A stretch of 64,000 nucleotides of DNA from Pithys albifrons albifrons (lineage: Eukaryota; Chordata; Aves; Passeriformes; Thamnophilidae): contig NC_092467.1 of NCBI RefSeq assembly GCF_047495875.1, positions 26,724,066-26,788,065 of the forward strand, read 5' to 3'. The translations under genes and the position numbers were made by a program. The notes under the pieces were generated by a model that did not search any database, had not been told where the DNA came from, and worked only from the letters and a program-made list of their open reading frames with translations. Numbering within the stretch: the first letter of the stretch is position 1; each line of letters starts with the position of its first letter. Positions 12,861 to 25,305 of this stretch are shown here, piece after piece.

Positions 12861-14535
12861 TGATTGGAATTAGTATTTGCTGCCAAAAAATATTGGATAC
12901 TTTCTAATCACACCAGGAGAGCTCTTGGTAGGTTTTCAATCTCAGAGATGCTTAATATAGTGAAGCAGGAAAGCAAAGTTTCACTTTCAAGCTGGAATTC
13001 AATAATGCTACTTGAAGCAGTTGCAAAAACAAACTTTAACCACTGCCTCAACATCTAGAGATAAAGGAGAGATCTTATCCCTATTCTATTATCATTAAAT
13101 TTTAATTCTCCCCAACTTGTACCATATCATGCAGAAGTTAATTTATAACTTATCCATAGTAATCACAGCATAAAAATTGGGGCTTTATCTTCTGGGTTTG
13201 TGTACAACTATCGAATCTCAGGAGACGAAGTTCAAGATACAGCACCTGTTATTTTAATGTTCTGTTCCTGCATTATCACCTGCCATACTTATTTATTGCT
13301 TATTTTCTCTACAGTTCTCAGTTTCCACAGGACAGCAAACTGCTTTTGTCTTCTATTAAAAGAGTAATTGAACTCATTGCTTTGACTTTTACATCAAATA
13401 TAAGACAGGTGCCTGACAACTGTCTCACTTTGATCAGGAGTTTGCAATGAATACTTCCCCTTACCTTTTCTTCTGCACTAAATCGTTTCTTCACAGCAAA
13501 TTAATGAAAATTTTGTTGTTAATGATTCAAAAAAAATTTTAAAATATTACACTGGATGTTTCAGCCCTACCTTTAGTTAGAATTGTATTTCTGATGTATT
13601 GCACATCTATGCTTTTATGTCATATGTAAATTTAAATAGTACTATGTATTTTTAAAACCCTGTGTGGAAGGATCTTTAAAGTTGCAAGGCTAAGTGAAGG
13701 AAAGTGAAAATTTAACCTGACTGTGCAGCATCCTGGTGCATTCTCAATTATATTATGTCATAGGTTATTACATCTTGTTAAATTCAACTTGTCTAGCACT
13801 CTTCAGACCATTAAAACATTCTTAAAGACATGTTACATTTTCTGATTACAGTTTTTGGCTCTTATTTGTGTAGTCTTGTGTTAACAGTCTGATTTTCAAG
13901 TACATTTCTTGGTGACACTCAGCTTTGTCTGTGTAGGGCTCTTACTACTAAGTACTTACAGCTGATAAATGCCATTCTTAACAGAGGTGATTTTCATTCT
14001 GCTTCGCTCCATTAGTCCAAAGTATAAAATTGCAATGAAAAGCTGCAATGTCCTCTTGGTAGTTTGACTCTGCTTTGAGCTCAGTGCTGCCCATATTTAT
14101 CTAACTTATAGACTCATTTGGGGTAAAAAAAGCTTCAATTCTATGTATTTTTTTTAAACCTGCCAAGGTTAGGGACCCAGGTCTGTGAACACTTTTCATG
14201 CAATCAGTTCCACCAAATGCCCATCACCTGAGGAAAGAGAATGACCTGTTTCAGGATGAGATATAATGCACAGCTCTGGTCATATATTGCAGCTATTAAA
14301 CTCAAAACCACGGACCATAGTAGGAAAAACCTACAATTCAGTTGGTTTAAACTGCCACAAAATCTCCCAACTGCAAATTTCATTGGGATTTGCTCTGCTG
14401 ATGGGGGGATTATTTTCATGCAACTGTACGTTTTTAAGAGTTTGAATTTCTCATCAGCACCCCAGTAATTAAGTATTTATAGATGACAAAAATGCACCTA
14501 GCAGGAACAACCCCATTTGTTTCCAATGTGCTTCA
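12861..14535. other. AT-rich unique non-coding sequence
   Basis: Nothing recognised. Long A/T runs (for example around 13530) and no convincing coding frame. Confidence 0.55.
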
Positions 14536-14581
14536 AACCTTTCATGAATAAAGTAGTGCCAAGGGTAACCTTTCATGAATA
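14536..14581. repeat. Short direct repeat
   Basis: AACCTTTCATGAATA occurs at 14536-14550 and again at 14567-14581, a 31-base period. It probably reflects a small local duplication. No mobile element is visible between the copies. Confidence 0.75.
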
Positions 14582-14778
14582 CAACCTTAGGGATCCCAGA
14601 GTGCCCTCAATCAATGCAGGGAACTCATGTTGACAGACTATATGGGAAACAGATTGAAGTATTAAAGCACATAGCCTCTGGTGTTTTAGATGTAAATACT
14701 ATAACCATCAAATATTTAGACTCTTATGTAAGCAGTATGTCATTTTTTAAACAGTTACTGCTTGGAATAAATCTTTAA

Positions 14779-14965
14779 GGATGGAATTTTCAGAAGTGCT
14801 CAGTATTGGCCTAACTTTGCTCTTACTGAAATCAATCATAAAATTTTCACAACTCTGGGAAAGGACTTTGTCTGTTTATATGTTTCCACAGCACTAAGCA
14901 CAATAAGTCTTGATCCTGGCTGGGGCCTTTTGACTCTGCTGTAATCTAAATAAATTGATTTATAG
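14779..14965 (+). repeat. Old LINE/SINE-like interspersed repeat, amniote type
   Basis: The segment opens with TTTTCAGAAGTGCTCAGTAT and GGCCTAACTTTGCTC, continues with CACAGCACTAAGCACAATAA and TGATCCTGGCTGGGGCC, and ends in an A/T-rich tail (GTAATCTAAATAAAT). This order matches, from memory, a very common reptile/bird repeat with a 'cagcgcctagcacaatggggccctgatcctgg...' segment near an AT-rich 3' tail, so I read it as plus-oriented. The exact family (an ancient LINE 3' end or its SINE) is not settled. A similar relic in the opposite orientation is at about 41.7 kb. Confidence 0.55.
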
Positions 14966-17900
14966 AAGATCAGTCAGATAAATGATGAGCAAACACACAG
15001 ATACATATAAAACACCTAGTTTTTTTTAATGATGGCTTAGCTGTCTTTTGGAGTTTCTTCATTATTTTCTCTTTGAATCTTAAAATTAATTTGCCTTCTT
15101 TTATATTAAATTAATTTCTTTGTTATTAATTTCATCCAACACAATTCCATGCATCTTAAATTTACACTGAAATATCCCTTCAATAAAATTTAACTTACTT
15201 TCTTGCCACAAACAAATCCCATTTAGTCTACACAATAAACACATCAGTTTTGGTATCTGATTCATACTTTCTTTTAGGAGAATATAACTTGTCCTCTATT
15301 TCCACAAAAGCTATTGTTGAAAACAGTGATATGTAACCTACTCTGTATTCCCAGGAATAACTACCTTTGCTGGACTGGGAAAGGGAAAGGAATGTGTTTC
15401 TTTTAGGGGTTTGTAGAGTGGTTAGATCTGTTTCTTTTGCTATTTCACAAGATTCACACAAACATTAATTTACCCAGGGATTGACTTCAGTGGCAGTTAT
15501 TTCACTTTAATAAATATGCCAACCTCAAAACTGTCTAAAAAAGATTTTATTTTCTTCTAAAGAGCTACACTGAGACCAAAACAAAATGACTCCTGCTTTT
15601 CACTCAATGTAGGATTTCAAAAGGTCCATATTGCAATGTCTTTCTCCCTATTTTCTTCAAGTAAAATGCTGCGAGTTATTGAAATAGAGGCTGTGGATCC
15701 ACAGATAGTTCTCTGGGCATTTTCCTGGCAGCTGCTGTCCCCGTTCCCTTGCCCTACTTTAGCCACTTATTGCCACCTCCCTGACTCCTCCAGTTGGACC
15801 TCTACAGCTGATTTTGGATCTCTGAGGACCAATACTAAGTCCTCTTTCTTTTCCTTGAAAGTATGGTTTTAATCTGGGCCAACTGGCAGCCTGGTGCTTC
15901 TCTGTAGAGCTGTGCTGGGATGAGGGAGGGAGCAGCTCTAAGGAGCCAGAACTGCACCTGGCAGAGACTGCACCAACACACACCTGTGCCATGGGACGTA
16001 TTTCTGAGCCTCCAAAAGTGTTCTCACACATCCCTTAGAAAAGCAAGAGCAAGCACACATTACTTTATAAAACTGGCAAAGATACAAACTTCAAAAAGTA
16101 GCCAAAGTTGTAAAATAGGCCAAGGAAGGAACCAGGTAATGATAACAGCTTGTGCATCTTTACCTAAGCTCAGGTGATGTTATCATCAACCCCAGCCTGC
16201 TATATATGTTATAGTAAGCAATTTTAGTCTTTCAGATTAGCAAGCTATATATATATTTAGTGCTTAATTCTCAAACTGTTTCACCACAAATGACAGCTCA
16301 TTTCACAAACAGCTTATCTTATGGCTAAAGATATATAAATACATACTAAAAATGCTGCTGAAAGTCTCTGAATGTATAATGCAGCCTGGTAGACATGGTA
16401 TCGATTGTAACACTGCATTGTAGACACAAATGTTAAAGAAACTTGGCAAGAAGCAACACATTTTAGCTACTCAAAATTCAGATTTTCTCAGACTTGTCCC
16501 CTTCTGATGAATGGAACATATGGGAGTATTGTTCATAAAACTTACATTGCTTTTCTTGATGTCTACCAAAATTCCTCATCATGACAATATTTACCAAGAT
16601 ACATACAGATTCAAATTTGAATTAATTACCCAGAAGTTTTTTCTGTGCTTCCAGGTTTACTGGAAAAGAGAAACACTTCAGAAGCAATGTGTTGTGTGTA
16701 TTTAACAGTAGATGTTACAGCAACAGAGGTAGCAGAGTGCTTGCTGGGGAAAGGAGCTATCCAGCCGTCAGTGCTGAGTGAGATAAAAGACAGGGAAGAA
16801 AGCAGCTGCTTTGCCAAGAAGCAGTTTGAAATCTGACATTATAAACAAAACATATGTAAATCTAGACTTAAATTCTCATATGCTGGAGGCCCCATAATAT
16901 TATAGCAAGCATTATTACTGACAAACAAACACTTCCTGAAATACAGCAGCACAACTGCAGAACACTCTTTAACCTCGTGTTCATCCACTCAAGAGCCATG
17001 TTATTTATTATCCTTTATTCATTAATTATGGGGACTTCACCTACTGCTCTCTGCTCATTTGAAATGCAGAATAAAATACAATGGATGTCTGAAGACTTAA
17101 CAGGTGTCAACCAGATATTTGCCAGCTACAACTACTATTCTACTGGGAGGAGTTGCTGTTCTATAAATACTAATTAGAGTTTTGCACATGATCTTGCTGA
17201 AATACCTAAGGTGATGAGTGGCCAGTTGTTACTTTTAAAAGATTAGCACAATTTGAAAAACTAATGTCCCCAATGAGGCAATGCTCACACTGAATAATCA
17301 AGAGTTATAGCTGTTCTCTGCCCAAAGGGAATATTTGCTCACTTCATCATTTGGAAAATCTGCTGCCTCTCGAACAACTCACTCTTCTATTTAACTTTGA
17401 GAAACTTGTAAAACTTTATGCAATTGATATAATAGTATAGTATATGTCCTTATATGGTCTTCCACCGTTGTGCCCACATGGTAGACTTTACTAACCCCTT
17501 CCAAAGACAGAGCTCTTCAGTGTGAAATCATGGTTAAGAAACTGTATCAAAATAATGCTGCATTTAAATGAAGCTGCAAAGAAAAATAAGATTACAGTAG
17601 TAAGTCCATAAACATAGCAAAAATTTAATTTCCTCAAATTTCTCTCCCTTCAAATTCTTCACCTCCACTAAAAAGACAAACAAACCAGACACAGGCAAAT
17701 CAGAACAGGCCACTATGATATTTTTTATATTATATATATATAAATTTTTGGTTTTAAAAACCCCACCAATTCTCTAAAATCTCAGTGCAATGTATCTGAA
17801 CAACCAGCTAATTTTAAGCAAAGTGCTAAAGTGACCAGACACAGACCATTCCCTTGGTTTGTAATAAAATCTTGAGTTTCATCTTGTCCAATTTGCTGTG

Positions 17901-18239
17901 GAAACAACTGATGTCACACGGTGTGACACAATGCTGTATTTCTGTATTAGAGCTGTGATTTAATGCAGTGAAATTTGACTGATACAACAGTCACAATCCT
18001 GTACTATTTAGTGCTCATGACCATGTATGGGGAAAACATATAAAATTTAAATCAGAATTTATTTTTCAGGGATTTTTTCTCTTTTTAAAAAAAGATCTTT
18101 CTTCTTTACCATGAAACCTGTTTTTTCCTTATCTTTCAACATACAGCTTCCTCTTTTCCAGTAGCTCATTACTGGAAATGCTTGGCCTTACTTCAAAAGA
18201 GAAGAGAATATGTCAACACCAGAACATCTGTGTCCACAT
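14966..18239. other. AT-rich unique non-coding sequence
   Basis: No gene recognised. Short TA-alternating tracts are at 16246-16256 and 17718-17746. The part at 15690-16030 is less AT-rich, with overlapping open frames on both strands, none recognisable. Confidence 0.55.
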
Positions 18240-18560
18240 CGAGTGCTTTGATGACAGTGATATACTCCATTTACATCAGCAACACTGAGCTGAACCTTGA
18301 TGCTGTCTGCATTTAAAGATCTTACCCCACAGGGCAAGAGAATACAGGTCAAAAACGTTGATCTCTGTTTGACACACTCTCTACTTCAAGAGCACTTGGC
18401 AGCGATTTGTTCCAGAGTCAAGAATCAAACTCACGAGATGTTGCGAAGCTCGGAGCCATGTTTGCATAACCACACTCAAAACAAACAGTACAATTCCGTC
18501 TCTGGAGGCCAATCTGTGTTTGATATGCAGGGGGCTGTGAGCAATACGGGCAAATTCGAG
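18240..18560. other. CpG-preserving segment in CpG-poor DNA
   Basis: CpG dinucleotides occur at about 18240, 18356, 18403, 18434, 18444, 18451, 18497, 18547 and 18557, far denser than in the neighbouring sequence, where hundreds of bases can pass with none. A 97-codon plus-strand open frame (18297-18590) covers it; its translation is hydrophilic and unrecognised. It could be a conserved regulatory element, an unmethylated site, a young unrecognised repeat or a decayed exon. Sequence alone does not decide. Confidence 0.4.
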
Positions 18561-21029
18561 CCTGAATACAGTGGGAACTTTCTCATTTAAATCAAAAGGG
18601 CATAACTCAGGTTTGACTATCTGTTACTAAGAGGAGTAATGCACCTACAGCTCTCAAACACAAAAGGGATGTTTTTTCACTCTAAAACTCAAACCTGACT
18701 ACATAAAGAGGGGAGTGGAATAGTTATGTGTGACACAGAACTGCATCTACCAGTGTGGCCACAGGAAGGGGTTAATTTTGGTGTGGAACTCGTGCCTCCA
18801 CAGGCAGGCACAACAATGATGAATTCCTCAAATATTTCATACAGAGGAGTTCAGAAACAAACCCTGAGCTACAGACTACTTGGAGCCCATGGCTTCTGGT
18901 AATCTTAATTTTTAACTTGATTTAAAAACATTTAATGTTTCTTCATTTTTTTGGAAATAATAAATCATTTTCTAATTTAATTTCATTCTGTCCACGCTGT
19001 GCTGACATAAATCCCAGTATAAGGTGGAGAGTGTCAATAGTTTCCTTCCACACCTTCCTCCCTCACGTAAACCTCAGCACTTTTGCAGCATTGAATGATT
19101 CAGTATTGCCTACAAGATTGCTATATCCAAAACATCAAACAGGATCAAATCTGTGCAGCTGGATATTGGCCTGTTCATGTTCAAGGACCACAACTACCTG
19201 TGTGCTGCATTAGCAACTGCAAGTGCCAGTAAATCCTGTTTCAGCAAACAGAGAAAGAGAAAATTTTGTTTACAGGTTTCACTAGAATGCCATGGAAACA
19301 GATACAGAGGTAACTGTGAAAGGCATAATCCAAATGGAAGACAGCCCTAATAGAACTCATATATCCAAAAATAATATATCTGTTTTCCCACTTGGAAAAC
19401 ACATGCATGAATCCTATTAACATCAAGACAGAAAATTATACTGAGTAGACCCCAATATCACTGAGGTCCCTGATAACAGTAGGAATTAATGTGCACCTCA
19501 AAGTGGAGCAAGATGTTTTCATATGTACACTATTAGAAAAAATAAGAATATCTTAATGGAATAATCATATTTTTAAAGAAAAAAAAATTACATCTTGAAT
19601 GTTTGAAACAGGATTAAAGTATGGTAGTAGCCCTGTAAAAGGAAGCTGCTCAGCACCTGCTGCCTACACTGTGCCTGGCTCCAGGCAATGTTATTCATTC
19701 CTCGCTTTCATGGGAGCAAAATACATCCTCTAAAAATATAAAACACAAAAATAAATAGATCTCCAGGGAAATGGAAGAGAAATCTGTTTTAAAAATAGTG
19801 AGGAGCCTATATGTTCTAAAAAAATAAGTCCATTTTGCATTGTTTTGTAAGATTTACACTTTAATTTGAAACCAAAGTAAGGCATAAAATTTGTATGAAA
19901 GCAATATCTGATTTATAGATAAACTTAAACCACAATATACTTAGCTGCAAATACCAGACCCCAGTGAGAGAAGGAGAAGGTTTTGAAAGATGATTAAAGT
20001 GTGCTTGATAAATGTGGCCCTGAAATGCCCCAGAAGATTTTTCTGAAGTTAAGTAGTAAACATAATTAACATGACTTTTGCTACAAAAACATTAAATGCA
20101 ATGGATTTTTTTAATTAATTTTCAATGTTATTACATGTTCCTATTGAACTGGAATTGACCCAATCTACTAACTGTACTGGGAGACAGCTATTCTGTCCAT
20201 ATGACCTTAACATCTAGATAAAAATCCAAATATCCATTCTGTTGGTCATATGAAGAGGAGGCCACACAATAACAGCAATCTCATGACCACCAAAAGCGAC
20301 CATCTTGTGAGCGGAAATTTTTTGATAGTTGAAGTATTTAAGAAAGATGTATTTATTAGGCTGAGAGAATGTCTAGCTTGATCAAATGTATTATTAATTA
20401 ACCAATAAAAAGTAGCAGCTGTGAAGGCTGGCAAGAATCCCTTACTGTACACTTCTGGCCTAACCTCTCTATCCATATTCAAACAAGTCTCCCAGCAAAG
20501 GCAAATCATGTAATTCTTGGGCGTCTTGCATGCACTCAGACTCATCAGATTTGCATATTATTATTCACAGGAGATGTTTCATTACATTTGCTCTGAGAAA
20601 ATGTGCCATCTATATGGGTATTCACGTGTTTAATGTGCACATGACTTTCTGGTTTGTATATATTATGTAGCTTACAAGGAGGTGTTTGGCCACCTTCTTT
20701 CTTAGACCAGACACTGCTCATGCACATGAGGTCACCTCACATGGCAGAGCTCACATTCTTCCATCAAACTCCAACCACGCCAAAACAGGGAGAACAATTC
20801 CCAGCATCTTTTCAGAACCAGAGCAGCCCCAGTTCATCTCCCATACTGTCTGTAGGCTATTTTGGGGAGACTTAGCTGATACAGGCCAAAACTGGGACAG
20901 GGACTGTCCCAACAGCTGGACAGCAAGGATGTCACTGAAAAATAATTTGGCTCAAGCCCTGACTATTCAGCTTGCTTGAACAGACTTCAATTCAGGGATG
21001 CCACTAGAAATAAGGCACTACAACAGCCC
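18561..21029. other. AT-rich unique non-coding sequence
   Basis: No gene or clear transposon. A minus-strand open frame of 99 codons (20246-20545) ends in a leucine-rich stretch but matches nothing I know, and is compatible with chance. Confidence 0.55.
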
Positions 21030-21105
21030 ACAGAAGCAAGGCTGGAAGGGGCCTCCAGAATTCATACTGTCCGTCTGCTCCAAAGAGAACCAACCTGTCC
21101 TCACC
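21030..21105 (-). repeat. Possible very old CR1 3' end
   Basis: CACAGAAGCAAGGCTGGAAG followed by GGCCTCCAGAATTCATACTG resembles the complement of a CR1 3' end ('agaatca..aggctggaagggacct..gatcat..tccaa'). It is diverged, and only the terminal part is visible. The orientation would be minus, like the clear CR1 0.6 kb downstream. Confidence 0.35.
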
Positions 21106-21706
21106 TCTCTGCTGTACCAGAGTTCTCATGCTCTTATGTACAGGTGCACCTAAGCCTGAGGGTCTTCACAACAAGTGTCAAGTACAACATTTTTATCTCA
21201 TTAAGCAAGACTTTGAGAGTATAACTTACCATTTTGGTCTGCTTGTGGATTTCACCATTGGAGCCATCCCATCTCTATAGAGGCTTTTTGTTTTACTGAA
21301 GTTGACAACATTGAAAATAACTCTCTGGGAGGAAAACAAAGAGGAAAAGAAAAGATATCAGGTATAAAAGCTGAAAGAGTTTCTATGTGTATTGCTGCAT
21401 AAATATATACAGAGATAATAATTCATGTGTATCTTATGAATTATTGTTACTCTCCATAGATCTCAGATAATGGATATCCTCTCTGTTCCAAGAATTTAAA
21501 TTGTCTGTTGTTTTACACTGCAGTGATACACATGAAATGTATGTTTTTAATTTAGTATGCAGATTTTTCAGTAGGTCTCATAGCCAGATAAAGAAACAGG
21601 TCTGAAAACAATAAAGCAAGTCCAGTTTGCTGCAGCGGTTACAGAGGCTGGTGGATAGCTGGGAGACATGGTAACAATCCTCATGAAAACCTTCTAACTG
21701 CTTAAT
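21106..21706. other. AT-rich unique non-coding sequence
   Basis: Nothing recognised between the possible old CR1 end and the clear CR1 copy. Confidence 0.5.
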
Positions 21707-22624
21707 AGAACCATAGGATAGAATCATGGAATTGTTTAAGTTGGAAAAGATCTCAAAGATTATCAAGTGCAACACTAACCTTGGAGTCCCAAGTCCACCA
21801 CTAAACCATGCCCCGAAGCAACACATCTACATGTCTTTTAAATCCCTGAGGGAATGGCACCTCAACCACTTCCTTGGTTAGCCTGTCCTAATGCTTGACA
21901 ACTCTTTCAGGGAAGAAACTTTTCCTAATATCCAATCTAAGCCTGCCCTGGTGCAACTTGAGGCCACTTCCTCTTGTCCTATTTCTTTCGACCTGGAAAA
22001 AGAGACCAACAACCCCCACCTGGCTACAGCCTCCTTCCAGGTAGTTGTAGGGACCAATAAGGTCTCCCCTGAGCCTCCTTTTCCCCAGACTAAACACCCT
22101 CAGTTCCCTCAGATGCTCCTCATCAGACTTGTGCTCCACACCCTTCCCCAGCTCCACTGCCCTTCTCTGGACATGTTCCAGCACCTCAATGTCTTACCTG
22201 TCATAGGGGCCCAGAACTGGACACAGGATTTGAGGTGTGGCCTCACCGGTGTCAGTACAGGGGGTAATCACTCCCCTGGTCCTGCTGGCCACAATATTTC
22301 TCATACAGGCCAAGATGCCACTGGCCTTCTTGGGCACCTGGGCACACACTGCCCTGTGTTCAGCTGCTGTTGTCCAGCCCCTCCAGGTCCTTTCCCACTG
22401 GGCAGCTCTCCAGCCACTCTGCCCCAGCCTGTAGCACTGCAGGGGGTTGTTGTGACCCAAGAGCAGGACCCAGCACTTTGCCTGGTGAACCTCATCTAGT
22501 TGGCCTGGGCCCATCAATCCAGCCTGTCCACATCCCTCTGCAGAGCCTTCTGCCCTCCAGCAGATCAACTGTCCCATCCAACTTTGTGTCACCTGCAAGC
22601 CAACCACGGGTGCACTCAATCCCT
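21707..22624 (-). mobile_element. CR1 LINE, 5'-truncated
   Basis: This is a non-LTR retrotransposon fragment of the chicken-repeat-1 family, on the minus strand. Its 3' end lies at the left edge, where the plus strand reads ATAGGATAGAATCATGGAAT, the complement of the characteristic CR1 terminal ATTCTATGATTCTATG-like tail. GTTGGAAAAGATCTCAAAGA next to it is the typical CR1 3' untranslated segment. The body contains the end of ORF2 and stops at about 22624, inside the region that encodes the reverse-transcriptase C-terminal part, so most of the 4-5 kb element is missing, as is usual for CR1. No target-site duplication is visible. Divergence is moderate, suggesting an inactive, non-recent copy. 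Confidence 0.93.
21801..22624 (-). pseudogene. CR1 ORF2 C-terminal remnant
   Basis: Read on the minus strand, two pieces match the CR1 ORF2 protein (endonuclease/reverse transcriptase, which copies the LINE RNA at its target site). The upstream piece (about 22624-22194) contains LLLGHNNPLQCYRLG, QVPKKASGILACMRN and ASRTRGVI. The downstream piece (22184-21801) contains [42 protein letters not shown] and [10 protein letters not shown] frameshift separates them near 22190. One in-frame stop (21888-21890) sits where relatives have the W of HWNRLP. The frame then runs on to a TAG at 21801-21803, at the family's usual end after R-G-M-V. The catalytic YADD part of the reverse transcriptase would lie further upstream and is absent, so no function is possible. 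Confidence 0.9.
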
Positions 22625-25211
22625 TAACCTGTTTAGGCTTCACAAAGCATCAGGAAAAAAGTTTTCTAATTTTTTTTCCAAAGAAAGGATTATTTCTCTT
22701 CCCTTCCCTTGGCAAAGGTAAGAATTTTCAACTGTAAAAAGTGTACAGGATACTGACACAGAACTTGCACACAGCCATCAATTGTTTGAATATGACAGAG
22801 AAGAAAATATTCCAAATCTAATCTTAATTTACACTAAAACTTTGGGGAAACTACAGCTGATACTTAACAAGGAAAGAGCAAAATTTATAATTTTTAAGGG
22901 TAATGGACTGATACTGAAAGCAAATTCATATCGGGGGAAGAAAAGAGAAAACAGAGACAAAACCTTCTTCCTCACCATCTGTCTCCTCTAAGTCATTTTA
23001 TATAAAATTACTTATTCTGTTTCTGTTAAGAAAGTCTAAATTGGATCTAGCTCATCTCATTGACTTTAAGATGGTAAAATGCAGTATACCTTGTTTGTTG
23101 TACTCTTCTGATACCCAACATTAATGTACACAGAAAAACCAAAATATAAAGACTAAATTAATTTTTATATAACATTCCAGAATATACTGATACATTCAAT
23201 TTCTGTCTCTCTCTTTATGCTTCTTTTTCACATGTAGCAGTGAAGATAGACCAGTAAAAATGATATTCACACATTTGTTTTTAGAACAAACTATTGTAAT
23301 GTTTGCATTCTTACATAATGGTTCATGAGAAGCTTGAGCGCTAAACAGTCACTCATTAAAACCAAACAATTTTGACTAAAACAATAAGATCAATTAAGCT
23401 ATCAAATGTAAAACTTTGCCAAAACAAATGTCGACCTTTGAGGCAGTCTGGTCAGACAACAGTGATTGATAAGATTAAAGTAAAAGAACTCAGCAGTAGG
23501 ACATGGACAACAGGCACAAGGCACATTTGCACTTGGGTGAGGGGCAGGTAGGGAGCCAAGGAAACTACAAAGCACTAAGTAAATAGCTCTGGGCACAAGA
23601 AAAATTAAGCAAGTTTTTAGAGGGAAGGTAATCTTGAAGATTTCCTAAGTGGGAGCACAAGTTTCTCTGTGTGCAAACTCTGCAAATTAGTCAAAACAAA
23701 ACCTAAAAATAACCTGTAGGTAAGACTAGAACTGACTTGAAAAACTAGCAAGTTGAGAAAAATACTTCTTTGAAAATGTTAACTCAATTTTGCACCAAAG
23801 GTAATGAGAAAACTACAGATTCCTGTGCATGTGTTTTCCTGTATTTTGAGATTTTTCCAATGGTCATGAGATGAACTTATTTTTTTAACTCCTGATGAAA
23901 GCATGCATTTAATTTTAAAAAAAATATATATGTTTGCAATGTTAAGTATTTAGGATATTGTTTATCTGATGAAATATCCACCCTGGGAGGTCTCTAGCTA
24001 TTTCTCGTCTTCATATGTTTACAATATATGGCTCTAAATTAGAAAATGGTATTTAGGTCTCTATACATTTCATGCTCTACATGGAAGCATTTCCCTGTAT
24101 TAGAATGCTCCGATTTTCCTGTTACTGAACTCTGTTCATATTTGTGAAAACAAATTAAGTTGCAACAAATTGGTTTGTTAATCTTGATGTTTGCATGGAG
24201 TGAATGAAACAAACAAGATCTCCAAACCAATTGCCTTAAACTTTGGATGCAATCATGTCACTGTTGGAAAGAGAAAGTTGCTAATTTTGTTACATACTGA
24301 CTCAGAGCAGACAGCTGGTAGAGAATGTTCTTATTCCAATCAAGCTTATTTTGTATAATGAGTTGGGCAAATGTACACAACTGGGTAAGCAATGTATATA
24401 AAAACAAAAATATGCAGCTCATTTAACAAAGAGTGCAGATTCTACCATTGCAGCCACTCGTGTTCACTGCAGAGCAGGCAGTTAGCAATGTGTGCCAATC
24501 CCTCAGCAGGGCAGACAGAGATTGGCAGAACCAAAAATTCAACAGCACAGAGCAGAACTTTATCAACACACACCACTGAAGTAATAAAGTACACAAACCA
24601 AAGCACTCAAATGAGCAGCTGAACTCCGTCAAGCATTCCTGGTGATGGTTAGAACAGTCCATGCAGCTCAGGCAGTGGAGTGTGCAAAAATGTAATGACT
24701 ACAGGATACACACCGGGGACACACGCTGCAAAAATATGCAGCTTGCTCAAGAAGGTATGCAAACATCTTTGAACTGAATGCTGTAATAAAAAGGTTGTGA
24801 TACAGCAATCAAAGTATTGCTGAACAAATCTAATTCTTAGTCTCATTTCTGTCTGTACTGACATTCTTCAACACACCAGTTATGCACTGTAAAGAGCAAA
24901 GGGACTACATAAACACTGTGCACATTAAAACACTTTTTCACAGGAAAATTATCCCTGTTCTATATGAATCTAGAAACTATAGAGATGTACAATGGGTGTC
25001 ATTTAATAGGTAGTATAATTCAGATACTCATAAATGAGTATTTAAGAATTTAGGAAATACTGAAATAACCCATCTAGATTGAATGCACTTATAAATTCCC
25101 TAGGAATTGCTCTGGTCTCCAGAGCATCAAGAGAGAGAAAAATGGCAGAAATTTTTACTATAAAAATTCATGTTAGGTATGTTGTAGGATATGAGTACCA
25201 CTAAAAGATGA
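22625..25211. other. AT-rich unique non-coding sequence
   Basis: No gene or clear transposon recognised. It contains short A/T simple runs (for example near 23918-23933). Confidence 0.55.
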
Positions 25212-25305
25212 AATACTCAAACTGAATGATATTCATTTCTGAATACTGAAGTAGAAGCAATACTCAAACTGAAACTGTTCACATCTGAATTATCAGAAAT
25301 CATAA
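25212..25305. repeat. Diverged 47-bp tandem duplication
   Basis: AATACTCAAACTGAA occurs at 25212 and again at 25259. The sequences that follow (ATTCATTTCTGAAT versus GTTCACATCTGAAT) keep matching at the same 47-base offset, which indicates two diverged tandem copies. Confidence 0.7.

Noticed and set aside
21891..22499. 202-codon plus-strand open frame, the longest in the window
   Set aside because: It is the antisense of the minus-strand CR1 ORF2 remnant; the plus-strand translation has no meaning of its own.
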